Positions 18,989-31,459 of a stretch of 64,000 bases of DNA are shown here, in pieces. Numbering within the stretch: position 1 is the stretch's first letter; each line of letters starts with the position of its first letter. Origin of the DNA: Rubrivivax sp. GTDB lineage: Bacteria > Pseudomonadota > Gammaproteobacteria > Burkholderiales > Burkholderiaceae_C. The DNA lies in assembly GCA_020248915.1 (NCBI GenBank), contig JADCGP010000011.1, forward strand, positions 62,001 to 126,000, given 5' to 3'. The notes beneath the pieces are model-generated. The model was not told the origin of the DNA. It ran no database searches and saw nothing but the letters and a program-made list of their open reading frames with translations. The translations under genes and the position numbers were made by a program.

Positions 18989-21523
18989 ATGTCCATCGTC
19001 GACGACCTGATCCCCCACATGCGGCGCGTGCAGTCCGCGGAGCGCGACCTGCGCGACCTCAGCCTGCTGTGGCAGATGATCGAGGCCAGCTCGGCGATCA
19101 GCTGCCCCGAGGAGGCCGAATCGATCCTGCCGATGCTGACGCAGACGCGCGTGCGCTTCTCGGCCCTGCAGGCACGGCTGGTGCAACAGCTGGGCGCGGA
19201 GAGCCTGGCCGAGCTGCGCGAGGAGCTCGCCTCTTCCGCGCAGTGCACGATCGACATCCTGGTGCGCAACCTGTTCGAACGCACGGCCGACGTCGGCTTC
19301 CTCGCCACCGACGAGGTGCTGCGCGCTTTCTGTTCCGCCGGCGCCGAGGAGCGCGGGGTGGGCCGCCCAGCGTTCGTGCAGCGCCTGTCTGAATACCGTG
19401 CGAAGTACACGGTCTACGACGACATCATCCTGGTCGCGTCGAACGGGGAGGTGCTCGCGCGGCTGGACTCGTCGCGTACCGTGGAGGCCACCGCCGACCC
19501 GATCGTCGCCGCCGCGCTGGCGCGCCCGGGCTTCGTCGAGCGCTTCGCGCCGAGCGACCTTGCGGCCGACGAGCGGCCGGCGCTGCTCTACGCCCACCGC
19601 GTGGACGACGGCCGGGGCCGGACCACGGGTGCGCTGGTACTGCGGTTTCGCAACGCCGACGAGATGGCGCAGATCTTCGGCAGCGTCGTCGAACCCAAGC
19701 GCCAGCTCGCGCTGCTGCTGCTGGACGGTGACGACCGCGTCATCGCCAGCAGCGACGAGATCCACGTGCCGGTGGGTGCCCACGTGCAGACCGCGCCCGA
19801 CGGCGAGGTCGGGCTCACCGTCTTCGGCGGCCGCGAGTACCTGAGCGTGACCCGCGCCACCAATGGCTACCAGGGCTACCACGGGCCGTCCGGCTGGCGG
19901 TCCCACGCGATGGTGTCGCTGCTGACCGCGTTTCGCAGCCGGCACGAGGACAACGGACAAGCGCAGGCCCTGTCGCTGGACAACGAGGAACTGGCCCGCA
20001 TCCAGGCCGAGGGCGACGCGATCAACGGCGACCTGCGGCGCGTGGTCTGGAACGGGCGCCTGGTCGCCGGAACCCAGGCCGGCGCGCAGGCGCGCCTGAA
20101 GGCCGTGCTGCGCCAGATCAACGAGGCCGGCACCCGCACCCGCGACCGCGTCGCGCTGGCCATCCGCGACCTCTACCGCAGCTCGCTGGGCCGCGCGCGC
20201 CACCAGGCGCACGAGCTGGCCCGGCTTGCGGCCGACATCATGGACCGCAATCTCTACGAGCGTGCGAACGACTGCCGCTGGTGGGCGCTGTCTCCGGTGC
20301 TGCAACGGGTGCTCGCGGAGCCGGCCAGCACCGCCGGGAGTTCCGAGCTGAGCGGCGTGCTGAACCACGTCAACGGCTTGTACACCGTGTACAGCCGGCT
20401 GGTGGCCTTCGACGCGCAGGGCGTGATCCGCGGGGTGTCCAACGACGATCGCGAGAACACCTTCGTCGGCCGCAGGATCGACCCCGAGCTGCTGCAGGCC
20501 GCGATGTCGCTGTCGGACTCGCAGCGATATGCCGTGTCGCCGTTCGCCCCCTCGGCGCTGTCCGGCGGCGTTCCCACCTACATCTACGTGGCCACCGTGC
20601 GCTCGCCGCAGGACCGGCGTGTCGTCGGCGGCATCGCCATCGTGTTCCACGCCGAGCGCGAGTTCCGCGCGATGCTCGACGACGTGCTTGCTGGCCGCCC
20701 GGGCCTGGCGGTGTTCGTCGATGCGGAGGGGCGCATCATCTCCTCGACAGACGCCGACTGCCCGCCGGGCGGCATGCTGCCCTTCAACGCGGCATCCGGC
20801 CTCGTCGAGCACGCCGGCGCCCAGTACGCCGTGGCGCGGGTGCGTGGCGCGGGCTACCGCGAGTTCAAGCGCAGCGACGGCTACGACAACGGCGTGCACG
20901 CGATCGTCGCGCTGCGCCTGGGCAAGGTCGAGCGGCGCCGACTGTCGCTGGACGACGTCGCGCTGGCCGCGCTCCCCACGCAGGACCGGACGCGCACGCG
21001 TGAGTTCGCGCTCTTCCATGTGGGCCCCGGGCGCTTCGCGCTGCCGGCCTCGGCGGTGCTCGAGGCCCGGCCACGGCACGGCCTGGTCCGCGCGCCGGTG
21101 GGCGCTTCCAACGTCGTCGGCCTGCTGGAGGTGCCCGATGGGCGCGGCTCGCGGGTCATTCCCGTCGTCTGCGCGCGGCGGCTGTTCGGGGTCTCCTCCC
21201 CCTCGCGCGCCACCGATGGCGTCGTCATCGTGCTGGCCACGCCCTGCGTTCCGGGGCGTCCCCGCCTGGGCCTGATGGTGGACCACGTCAGCACGGTCAT
21301 CGACGTCGGGCCCGAGCACCTGCAGGTGGCTCCGGCCGGGCTGCGCGCGCACGTCCCGTCGCTGCACTCGCTGTTGCGCCTGGCCGCGCAGTCCTCCGAG
21401 CAGGACGAGCGCGAGGTGCTGGTGCAGGTGATCGACGCCGAGGCGCTCGGCGCGCCGACGCTCGCTGCGGCGGCACAGGGCAGCGCCGCGCCGGCGGCGG
21501 CCGCCCTGGCTTCGGCGACCTGA
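18989..21523 (+). CDS. Soluble double-Cache sensor protein with C-terminal CheW domain
   Basis: An 844-residue protein without signal peptide or membrane helix. Two related sensory segments are seen: one with DILVRNLFERTADVGFLATD (about residue 88) then KYTVYDDIILVASNGEVLA, and a second with DIMDRNLYERANDCRWWALS (about 416) then LYTVYSRLVAFDAQGVIRG and later YIYVATVRSPQD, typical of Cache domains. The C-terminus (about 670-815) is a CheW domain: FALFHVGPGRFALPASAVLE, GLLEVPDGRGSRVIPVV, GLMVDHVSTVIDVGPE. CheW couples receptors to the kinase CheA, so this may be a cytoplasmic, ligand-sensing coupling protein. Start at ATG 18989; another in-frame ATG lies at 18935. It lies between the FCD regulator and the mutase operon. 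Confidence 0.8.
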   Translation: MSIVDDLIPHMRRVQSAERDLRDLSLLWQMIEASSAISCPEEAESILPMLTQTRVRFSALQARLVQQLGAESLAELREELASSAQCTIDILVRNLFERTADVGFLATDEVLRAFCSAGAEERGVGRPAFVQRLSEYRAKYTVYDDIILVASNGEVLARLDSSRTVEATADPIVAAALARPGFVERFAPSDLAADERPALLYAHRVDDGRGRTTGALVLRFRNADEMAQIFGSVVEPKRQLALLLLDGDDRVIASSDEIHVPVGAHVQTAPDGEVGLTVFGGREYLSVTRATNGYQGYHGPSGWRSHAMVSLLTAFRSRHEDNGQAQALSLDNEELARIQAEGDAINGDLRRVVWNGRLVAGTQAGAQARLKAVLRQINEAGTRTRDRVALAIRDLYRSSLGRARHQAHELARLAADIMDRNLYERANDCRWWALSPVLQRVLAEPASTAGSSELSGVLNHVNGLYTVYSRLVAFDAQGVIRGVSNDDRENTFVGRRIDPELLQAAMSLSDSQRYAVSPFAPSALSGGVPTYIYVATVRSPQDRRVVGGIAIVFHAEREFRAMLDDVLAGRPGLAVFVDAEGRIISSTDADCPPGGMLPFNAASGLVEHAGAQYAVARVRGAGYREFKRSDGYDNGVHAIVALRLGKVERRRLSLDDVALAALPTQDRTRTREFALFHVGPGRFALPASAVLEARPRHGLVRAPVGASNVVGLLEVPDGRGSRVIPVVCARRLFGVSSPSRATDGVVIVLATPCVPGRPRLGLMVDHVSTVIDVGPEHLQVAPAGLRAHVPSLHSLLRLAAQSSEQDEREVLVQVIDAEALGAPTLAAAAQGSAAPAAAALASAT

Positions 21524-21624
21524 CGTCCGCCGCCCGAGGTCTGCCGCCCGGGTTCCGCTCCCCGCGGTTCGCGGGCGCGCGCGGCCGACGGAGGTACACC
21601 CGGGCGTCGGATGTGTCGTCCTTA

Positions 21625-21640
21625 ATTTATAATTATGCAT
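21625..21640. promoter_or_regulatory. Candidate operator of the FCD GntR regulator, copy 2, before the mutase gene
   Basis: ATTTATAATTATGCAT, same symmetric plan as the site at 18814-18829 and 66 bases before the mutase start codon. TATAAT is contained in it, so a bound protein could occlude the -10 of the mutase promoter. Confidence 0.6.
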
Positions 21641-21705
21641 GACGGCGCGCCGGCCTTGCCGATGCGCAAAGCCAGGCGCTGCCGTGCGCAGCGAGGAGAG
21701 CCCCG

Positions 21706-23850
<2,145 letters not shown>

Positions 23851-23867
23851 GCGTCGCGGGCACGGCG

Positions 23868-24779
23868 GTGGACCTCTTCGACGCACCGACGGGCGCAGCG
23901 GGCATGGGCTTCGCGCTCGAGCCGGTCGTCGCGGCCGACTTCGACGCGCTGGCCGCTCTGCGCGAGCGTGCCATGCGCGAGAGCCTGCAGCGCATCGGCC
24001 GCCACGACCCGGTGCGCGTGCGCGAGCGGCTGGCCGCGGGCTTCGATCCTGCGGCCACCCGGCACATCGTGGTCGACGGGCGTCGCGTCGGCTTCGTCGT
24101 CATCAAGCGCCTGTCGCACGCGTTTCGCATCGAGCACCTGTACCTCGACCTCGACGCGCAGCGCCGGGCCACCGGCTCGGCCGTGCTGCGCTGGGTGTGC
24201 GCACGCGCCGATGCCGAGCTGCTGCCGGTGGAACTGGTGGCGCTGAAAGGCAGCGACGCCAACCGCTTCTACCTGCGCCACGGCTTCGCCGAGGTGGGCG
24301 AGGGCGAGTTCGACATCGACTACCTGCGCGAGCCCGTCACCGCCGGCATGGCCGCCGTGCGCGCGCTGTGGACCGCCTTCCAGGCCCGCGACTGGGGCGG
24401 CGCTCGCGCCCTGCTGCGCGACGACTTCGAGTCCACCTGGTGGACCAGCGGCGAACGGTTCGAAGGCGCCGACGCCTACGTCGAGCTCCAGCGCCGCTAC
24501 CCCGAGGGCTGGACGATCCGCCTGATCGAGGTGGTGCCCCTCGCCGACGGGCGGGTGCTGTCGCTCGCGCGCGTCGACCATGGCCCGGGCCGCTTCTTCG
24601 GCACCGCCGTCTGGCGCGTCGAGGACGGCCGGCTGGCCGGTGCCGACGAGTACTGGGCCACGGTCGAGACCCCGCCGGCCTGGCGCGACGCGCTGGGCGC
24701 GCGCACGCGCATCGACCCGGCGGCCGACCCGCGGGCGCAGGTGCCGCAGGCCCCGCCGCGGTCGGGGGCCGCCCCGTGA
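23868..24779 (+). CDS. GNAT acetyltransferase fused to a SnoaL/NTF2-like domain
   Basis: A 303-residue two-domain protein. The N-terminal half looks like a GNAT fold: [40 protein letters not shown], then [20 protein letters not shown], where N-x-x-x-x-F-Y-x-x-x-G-F is the typical end of GNAT domains. The second half (from about residue 155) resembles a SnoaL/NTF2-like fold: [58 protein letters not shown]. It starts 17 bases after the mutase stop and its stop overlaps the meaB start, so it belongs to the operon. GTG at 23868 or ATG at 23904 could be the start. Role in methylmalonyl-CoA metabolism is unknown. Confidence 0.8.
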   Translation: MDLFDAPTGAAGMGFALEPVVAADFDALAALRERAMRESLQRIGRHDPVRVRERLAAGFDPAATRHIVVDGRRVGFVVIKRLSHAFRIEHLYLDLDAQRRATGSAVLRWVCARADAELLPVELVALKGSDANRFYLRHGFAEVGEGEFDIDYLREPVTAGMAAVRALWTAFQARDWGGARALLRDDFESTWWTSGERFEGADAYVELQRRYPEGWTIRLIEVVPLADGRVLSLARVDHGPGRFFGTAVWRVEDGRLAGADEYWATVETPPAWRDALGARTRIDPAADPRAQVPQAPPRSGAAP

Positions 24780-25792
24780 CGGTGCCGAAGGGCTTCGAGC
24801 CCCTGCCCGCCGGCGACCGTGCGCTCGCCGAGGCGATCGTCGGGGCGCCGGGCGCCGGCCAGCGGCGGGCGCTGGCCAAGGCGATCACGCTGCTGGAGTC
24901 GACCCGCGCCGATCACCGCGCCCGCGCCGACGCGCTTCTCGACGCACTGCTGCCGCGCGCACCGGCGAGTCACTTCCGGCTTGGCATCAGCGGCGTGCCG
25001 GGCGTGGGCAAGAGCACCTTCATCGAGGCCCTGGGGCTGTACCTCGTGGACCGCGGGCACCGCGTGGCGGTGCTGGCGGTCGACCCGTCGAGCTCGCTCA
25101 GCGGCGGCTCCATCCTCGGCGACAAGACGCGCATGGAGCGGCTGTCGGTGCACGAGCGGGCCTTCATCCGCCCCAGCCCCGCGGCCGGCAACCTCGGCGG
25201 CGTGGCCGAACGCACGCGCGAGACGATGCTGCTGGCCGAGGCCGCCGGCCACGACGTCGTGATCGTCGAGACGGTGGGCGTCGGCCAGAGCGAGACCGCG
25301 GTGGCCGGGATGACCGACTGCTTCGTGCTGATGCAGCTGCCCAACGCCGGCGACGACCTGCAGGCCATCAAGAAGGGCGTGATGGAGCTGGCAGACCTCG
25401 TCGTCGTCAACAAGGCCGACCTCGACGAGGCCGCGGCCACCCGTGCGCGCGCCACGATCGCCAGCGCGCTGCGCTTCTTCGGGCCGCACGCGCACGCGGC
25501 CGCGCAGGTGCTGCAGCTGTCGGCGCTGAAGGCCGAGGGCATCGAAGCCTTCTGGCAGGCGGTGAGCACCTTCCGCGCCGAGCGCGAGGGCGACGGCCGC
25601 CTGAGCGCCCGCCGCCGCGCGCAGGACGAGGCCTGGATGTGGGAACGTATCGACGCCGGCCTGCGCCAGCGCTTCCGCGAGCACCCGGCTGTGCGCGCGA
25701 CGCTGCCGGGCACGGTGCGCGACGTGACGGCTGGCACGCTGGCCGCGTCGGTCGCCGCGCGCCGGCTGCTGGACCTGCTCGAACGGCGCTGA
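24776..25792 (+). CDS. meaB: Methylmalonyl-CoA mutase-associated GTPase MeaB
   Basis: G-protein chaperone that guards loading and reactivation of the B12 mutase. The 338-residue protein starts at a GTG overlapping the previous stop (GTGA). Motifs: P-loop GVPGVGKST, the switch segment [48 protein letters not shown], and NKAD for guanine recognition. The C-terminal arm present in MeaB ([14 protein letters not shown] onward) is intact. Position next to the mutase gene confirms the assignment over the old ArgK label. Confidence 0.96.
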   Translation: MTVPKGFEPLPAGDRALAEAIVGAPGAGQRRALAKAITLLESTRADHRARADALLDALLPRAPASHFRLGISGVPGVGKSTFIEALGLYLVDRGHRVAVLAVDPSSSLSGGSILGDKTRMERLSVHERAFIRPSPAAGNLGGVAERTRETMLLAEAAGHDVVIVETVGVGQSETAVAGMTDCFVLMQLPNAGDDLQAIKKGVMELADLVVVNKADLDEAAATRARATIASALRFFGPHAHAAAQVLQLSALKAEGIEAFWQAVSTFRAEREGDGRLSARRRAQDEAWMWERIDAGLRQRFREHPAVRATLPGTVRDVTAGTLAASVAARRLLDLLERR

Positions 25793-25842
25793 ACCACCCG
25801 ACCCCCATCCCCGATACCTGATCCCCAAAGAGGAGACCCCTC

Positions 25843-27375
<1,533 letters not shown>

Positions 27376-27502
27376 GTGTGTTGGTCGTGTCTTCGCGTTC
27401 CGACGTTCGAGCGGGCAAGGTCGCGGGCGCAAGCCCGGCACGGCGCAGATGCGGCGGTCGGCGCTGCGCGCCGACTGCCCTGCGCTGCTCGGTTCGGGGG
27501 CG

Positions 27503-27564
27503 CGCGGCGAAACTCGCTCCGCGCCCGCTTGCGGGCGCTGCGCTCAGACAGTCGCCGCGAGTCA
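27503..27564 (+). repeat. Repeat core, copy 1
   Basis: 62 bases starting CGCGGCGAAACTCGCTCCGC; its reverse complement equals the segment at 27826-27887 at about 58 of 62 positions. Confidence 0.85.
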
Positions 27565-27825
27565 GAAGTGGAAGCGCGCTGCGCGCGCCGCCCCCGAACC
27601 TGCGCTGCTCGGCGCCACATATGCGCCGTGCCGGGCTCGCGCCCGCGACCTTGCTGGCACCCATGACGGTGCTCGAAGACGTAACAGCCCACGCGCTGAC
27701 CCACGTGGGGCGAGCACCACGAGCGTTGCTGCAAAGGGCGGTGCGGGCCGGGCGTGGCGCGCATCTGCGGCGGCGAGCAGCGGAGGGCTTCCGGCCGCGC
27801 GCCCGGCAGGGCGCGCATCCCCCAC

Positions 27826-27887
27826 TGACTCGCGGCGACTGTTTGAGCGCAGCGCCCGCTTGCGGGCTCGGAGCGAGTTTCGCCGCG
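27826..27887 (-). repeat. Repeat core, copy 2 (inverted)
   Basis: 62 bases starting TGACTCGCGGCGACTGTTTG, inverted relative to the copy at 27503-27564. The inner CCCGCTTGCGGG of each copy is itself a short palindrome. Confidence 0.85.
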
Positions 27888-28054
27888 GGCCGGAAGCCTG
27901 AGCAGCGCAGCGGAGTCGGCGCTTGCGCCGACCGCCGCAGCTGAGCGCCGCGCCCGGCCCGCACCGCCCTTTGCCGCCACGACCGCCGGCAGCCGACAGC
28001 CGACCGCAAACACCCCCGCCGAATTCATCGAAGGCATCCGAACGAGGCCCCGAC

Positions 28055-30082
28055 ATGTTCAAGAAGATCCTGATCGCCAACCGCGGCGAGATCGCCTGCC
28101 GGGTCATCAAGACCGCACGCAGGATGGGCATCGCCACCGTCGCCGTCCACAGCGACGCCGACGCCGACGCGCTGCACGTGGAACTGGCCGACGAGGCCGT
28201 TCGACTGGGCCCGGCCCCCAGCCGCGAGAGCTACCTCGTGGCCGACAAGATCATCGCCGCCGCAAAGCAGACAGGCGCCGAGGCCATCCACCCCGGCTAC
28301 GGGTTCCTGAGCGAGAACGAGGACTTCGCCCGCCGCGTCGAGGAGGAAGGCCTCGTCTTCATCGGCCCCAAGCACTACTCGATCGCCGCGATGGGCGACA
28401 AGATCGCCTCGAAGAAGCTGGCGGGCGAGGCGAAGGTCAGCACGATCCCGGGCTGGAACGACGCCATCGAGTCGCCCGAGCAGGCGGTGAAGATCGCGCG
28501 CGACATCGGCTACCCGGTGATGATCAAGGCCAGTGCCGGCGGCGGCGGCAAGGGCCTGCGCGTGGCCTTCAACGACAAGGAAGCCTTCGACGGCTTCAGC
28601 TCCTGCCGCAACGAGGCCAAGGCCAGCTTCGGCGACGACCGCGTGTTCATCGAGAAGTTCGTCGAGAGCCCGCGCCACATCGAGATCCAGGTGCTCGGCG
28701 ACGCCCATGGCAATGTCGTCTTCCTGCACGAGCGCGAGTGCAGCATCCAGCGCCGGCACCAGAAGGTGATCGAGGAGGCGCCGTCACCCTTCATCAGCGA
28801 CGCCACCCGCCAGGCGATGGGCGCGCAGGCCGTGGCGCTGGCCAAGGCCGTGAAGTACCAGAGCGCCGGCACCGTCGAGTTCGTGGTCGGCAAGGACCAG
28901 AGCTTCTACTTCCTCGAGATGAACACTCGGCTGCAGGTGGAGCACCCGGTCACCGAGTGCATCACCGGCATCGACCTCGTCGAGCAGATGATCCGCGTCG
29001 CTGCCGGCGAGAAGCTGCCGTTCACGCAGGAGCAGATCCCTCGCCGCGGCTGGGCCATGGAGTGCCGCATCAATGCCGAGGATCCGTTCCGCGGCTTCCT
29101 GCCGAGCACCGGGCGGCTCGTGCGCTACCTGCCGCCGCCCACCTCGATGGAAGCGGCGCAGCCGGTGCCCGAAGGCGTTGGCGTGCGCGTGGACACCGGC
29201 GTGTACGAGGGCGGCGAGATCCCGATGTACTACGACTCGATGATCGCCAAGCTCATCGTGCACGGCTTCGACCGCGCCGACGCCATCCGCCGCATGCGCG
29301 AGGCCCTCAACGGCTTCGTGATCCGCGGCGTCACCAGCAACATCCCGTTCCAGGCCGCGCTGCTGGCGCATCCGAGGTTCGCGAGCGGCGACTTCAACAC
29401 CGGCTTCATCGCCGAGCACTACGGCAAGGGCTTCCGGGCCGAGGACGTGCCGCACGACGACCCCGAATTCCTCGTCGCGCTGGCCGCCGCCGCCTACCGC
29501 CGCTACCGCGAGCGCGCCTCACGCATCAGCGGCCAGCTGCCCGGGCACGAGCTGCGCATCGGCGAGGACTTCGTCGCCGTCGTCAAGGGCGAGGCCGGAC
29601 AGCACCGGCACGTGCCGGTGCGCATCCGCCCGGGCAGCACGCTCGTGATCGAGCTCGAGGGCAAGAGCTACGAGATCGCCAAGGACTGGAGCTTCGGCGG
29701 CATCCGCGCCAGCGGCAGCTGCAACGGCCGCCCGTTCACGGCGCAGATCGAGCGCGAGGGCCTGTGGACGCGCGTGGCGCACAACGGCCGCCGCATCGAC
29801 GCGATGCTGCTCTCGGCGCGCGCCAGCGAACTGCTGCGCGTGATGCCCTACAAGGCGCCGGCCGACATGAGCAAGTTCCTGCTCTCGCCGATGCCCGGCC
29901 TGCTGGTGCAGGTGGCCGTCAAGCCCGGCCAAGCGGTGCAGGCCGGCGAGCGGCTGGCGGTGATCGAGGCGATGAAGATGGAGAACGTGCTCGTCGCGCA
30001 GCAGGACGGCACGGTGAAGGAACTGCTGGCCGGCCAGGGTGAGAGCCTCGCGGTGGACCAGCCGATCCTCAGCTTCCAGTGA
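28055..30082 (+). CDS. pccA: Propionyl-CoA carboxylase alpha subunit (biotin carboxylase plus biotin carrier)
   Basis: Carboxylates its own biotin with ATP and bicarbonate and presents it to PccB. The 675 residues begin [14 protein letters not shown], the universal biotin carboxylase start; the frame extends upstream only into repeat DNA. The carboxylase domain shows [12 protein letters not shown] (ATP grasp), [26 protein letters not shown] and [14 protein letters not shown]. After a middle BT-type region the C-terminal biotinyl domain has EAMKMEN with Lys641 as the biotin site, 35 residues from the end. The epimerase candidate follows after eight bases. Confidence 0.95.
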   Translation: MFKKILIANRGEIACRVIKTARRMGIATVAVHSDADADALHVELADEAVRLGPAPSRESYLVADKIIAAAKQTGAEAIHPGYGFLSENEDFARRVEEEGLVFIGPKHYSIAAMGDKIASKKLAGEAKVSTIPGWNDAIESPEQAVKIARDIGYPVMIKASAGGGGKGLRVAFNDKEAFDGFSSCRNEAKASFGDDRVFIEKFVESPRHIEIQVLGDAHGNVVFLHERECSIQRRHQKVIEEAPSPFISDATRQAMGAQAVALAKAVKYQSAGTVEFVVGKDQSFYFLEMNTRLQVEHPVTECITGIDLVEQMIRVAAGEKLPFTQEQIPRRGWAMECRINAEDPFRGFLPSTGRLVRYLPPPTSMEAAQPVPEGVGVRVDTGVYEGGEIPMYYDSMIAKLIVHGFDRADAIRRMREALNGFVIRGVTSNIPFQAALLAHPRFASGDFNTGFIAEHYGKGFRAEDVPHDDPEFLVALAAAAYRRYRERASRISGQLPGHELRIGEDFVAVVKGEAGQHRHVPVRIRPGSTLVIELEGKSYEIAKDWSFGGIRASGSCNGRPFTAQIEREGLWTRVAHNGRRIDAMLLSARASELLRVMPYKAPADMSKFLLSPMPGLLVQVAVKPGQAVQAGERLAVIEAMKMENVLVAQQDGTVKELLAGQGESLAVDQPILSFQ

Positions 30083-30090
30083 GGCCTTCC

Positions 30091-30570
30091 ATGAGCACGA
30101 ACAGCGGCGCGACCAAGCCCTTCCGCATCCTCGGCATCCAGCAGATCGCCATCGGCGGCCCCGACAAGCAGCGCCTCAAGGCGCTGTGGGTGGACATGCT
30201 CGGCCTGACCGTGAAGAGCACCTTCGTCAGCGAGCGCGAGAACGTCGACGAGGACATCTGCGCGCTCGGCCGCGGCCCCGCGGCGGTCGAGGTGGACCTG
30301 ATGCAGCCGCTCGACCCCGACCGCAAGCCCGCCGTGCACACGACCCCGCTCAACCACGTGGGCCTGTGGGTCGACGACCTGCCCAAGGCGGTGGAGTGGA
30401 TGACGGCCCAGGGCGTGCGCTTCGCGCCGGGCGGGATCCGCAAGGGCGCCGCCGGCCACGACATCTGCTTCATCCACCCGAAGCCGAGCGACGAGTTCCC
30501 GCTCGCCGGCGAGGGGGTGCTGATCGAGCTGGTGCAGGCGCCGCCCGAGGTGGTGGCGGCGCTCGGCTGA
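30091..30570 (+). CDS. VOC-family protein, probable methylmalonyl-CoA epimerase
   Basis: 159-residue glyoxalase/VOC-fold protein with two beta-alpha-beta modules ([20 protein letters not shown] and [18 protein letters not shown]). Position directly after pccA makes methylmalonyl-CoA epimerase, which converts the (S) product of the carboxylase to the (R) substrate of the mutase, the likely role, and no other epimerase is in view. The metal-site residues are partly atypical: where the known epimerases have I-D-H the sequence reads IQQ (Gln18), while the later His (NHVGLW) and Glu (LIELVQ) are kept. It could therefore be a related VOC enzyme. Start at ATG 30091; an overlapping GTG at 30079 is also in frame. 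Confidence 0.68.
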   Translation: MSTNSGATKPFRILGIQQIAIGGPDKQRLKALWVDMLGLTVKSTFVSERENVDEDICALGRGPAAVEVDLMQPLDPDRKPAVHTTPLNHVGLWVDDLPKAVEWMTAQGVRFAPGGIRKGAAGHDICFIHPKPSDEFPLAGEGVLIELVQAPPEVVAALG

Positions 30571-30736
30571 GGCTGCCGGCGCCCGCTGCCCGGGCCCGCT
30601 GCCGCGGCCCGAGCGGTCACGCGTCGGGCCAAGTCCGCGCGCGGCCTGCGGCGATCGGCCGCGCGCTAAAGTCTGCAGAGTCTTCACGCAGGATCCATGC
30701 CGGATCGTCACGCAGGAAACGCAGGAGAACGCGCCG

Positions 30737-31435
30737 ATGAATGCCCAGTCCCTCCTCGACCAGCTGCTGCGCAGCGGCATGTCGGCGCTCGGCAGCGCCG
30801 GGCAGGCCGCGCGCGGCAACCACGCGGGCAAGTACGCCACCGGCGCGGCGGTGGGCGGTGCGCTCGGGCTGCTGCTGGGCAGCAAGCGCGGCCGCGGCAT
30901 CGGCGGCAAGGCGCTGAAGTACGGCAGCGTGGCCGCCATCGGCGCGCTGGCCTGGAAGGTTTACCAGGACTACCAGGCCGGCCAGCGCGCGCAGGCGCCG
31001 GCCGGCGCGGCCGGCGCCCCGCAGCGCAGTGCGCCGGCCGCGTTGCCGGCGCCGAGCTTCGAGGCGCTGCCCGCGCCGCAGCTCGAGCTGCACGCGCAGG
31101 CGATGCTGAAGGCGATGATCGCCGCGGCCAAGAGCGACGGCCACATGGACGATCGCGAGCGCGAGCTCGTCGGCAGCGAGCTCGACCGCCTTCAGGCCGA
31201 CCCGGCGACGCGGCAGTGGGTCGAGGCCGAGATCCGCCGCCCGGTGGACCCGCAGGACGTGGCACGCGCGGCCGGCACGCCGGAGCTGGCAGCCGAGGTC
31301 TACCTGGCCTCGGTGCTGGTGGTGGACGACACCACCGCGATGGAGCGCGCCTACCTCGACCAGCTGGCCCAGGCGCTGCGCCTCGCGCCGCAGCTCAAGG
31401 CCGACCTCGAGGCCCGCGCCGCCGCCGCGGGGTGA
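30737..31435 (+). CDS. DUF533 / TerB-like protein with N-terminal membrane-associated segment
   Basis: 232-residue protein of the YebE (DUF533) group. The N-terminus resembles the family start (SLLDQLLRSG), then a glycine-rich hydrophobic stretch GAAVGGALGLLLGSKRG and AAIGALAWKVYQDYQ that could insert in the membrane, an Ala/Pro linker, and a helical TerB-like domain from about residue 118 (MLKAMIAAAKSDGHMDDRERELV, with the acidic metal-site-like DGHMDDRE). Function is unknown in all known members. Upstream there is TAAAGT as a possible -10 and a CACGCAGGA sequence twice. Confidence is good for the family, none for function. Confidence 0.82.
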   Translation: MNAQSLLDQLLRSGMSALGSAGQAARGNHAGKYATGAAVGGALGLLLGSKRGRGIGGKALKYGSVAAIGALAWKVYQDYQAGQRAQAPAGAAGAPQRSAPAALPAPSFEALPAPQLELHAQAMLKAMIAAAKSDGHMDDRERELVGSELDRLQADPATRQWVEAEIRRPVDPQDVARAAGTPELAAEVYLASVLVVDDTTAMERAYLDQLAQALRLAPQLKADLEARAAAAG

Positions 31436-31459
31436 GATCGAGGCCCGCGCCGCGCCGGC

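Larger units (their letters stand above)
27411..27975. repeat. Composite inverted-repeat region between pccB and pccA
   Basis: This 680-base gap holds no credible gene. It contains two inverted-repeat units in opposite orientation. Unit 1 has end arms at 27414-27451 and 27619-27655 (GGCAAGGTCGCGGGCGCAAG and its near complement). Unit 2 has arms at 27731-27759 and 27946-27974 (GCAAAGGGCGGTGCGGGCCG and its complement). A 62-base core is shared between the two units in inverted orientation. The frames through it translate to arginine/alanine-rich low-complexity proteins with no family resemblance. It looks like a dispersed intergenic repeat or remnant of a non-autonomous mobile element that has landed twice. 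Confidence 0.8.

Noticed and set aside
18121..19410. 429-codon version of the FCD GntR regulator
   Set aside because: The extra N-terminal part is Ser/Arg-rich antisense sequence over the Cache/CheW gene; the 232-residue form has normal family length.
27376..28054. Several open frames of 96-312 codons between pccB and pccA
   Set aside because: They cross the inverted-repeat units on both strands and give Arg/Ala low-complexity proteins; the repeats explain the open frames.
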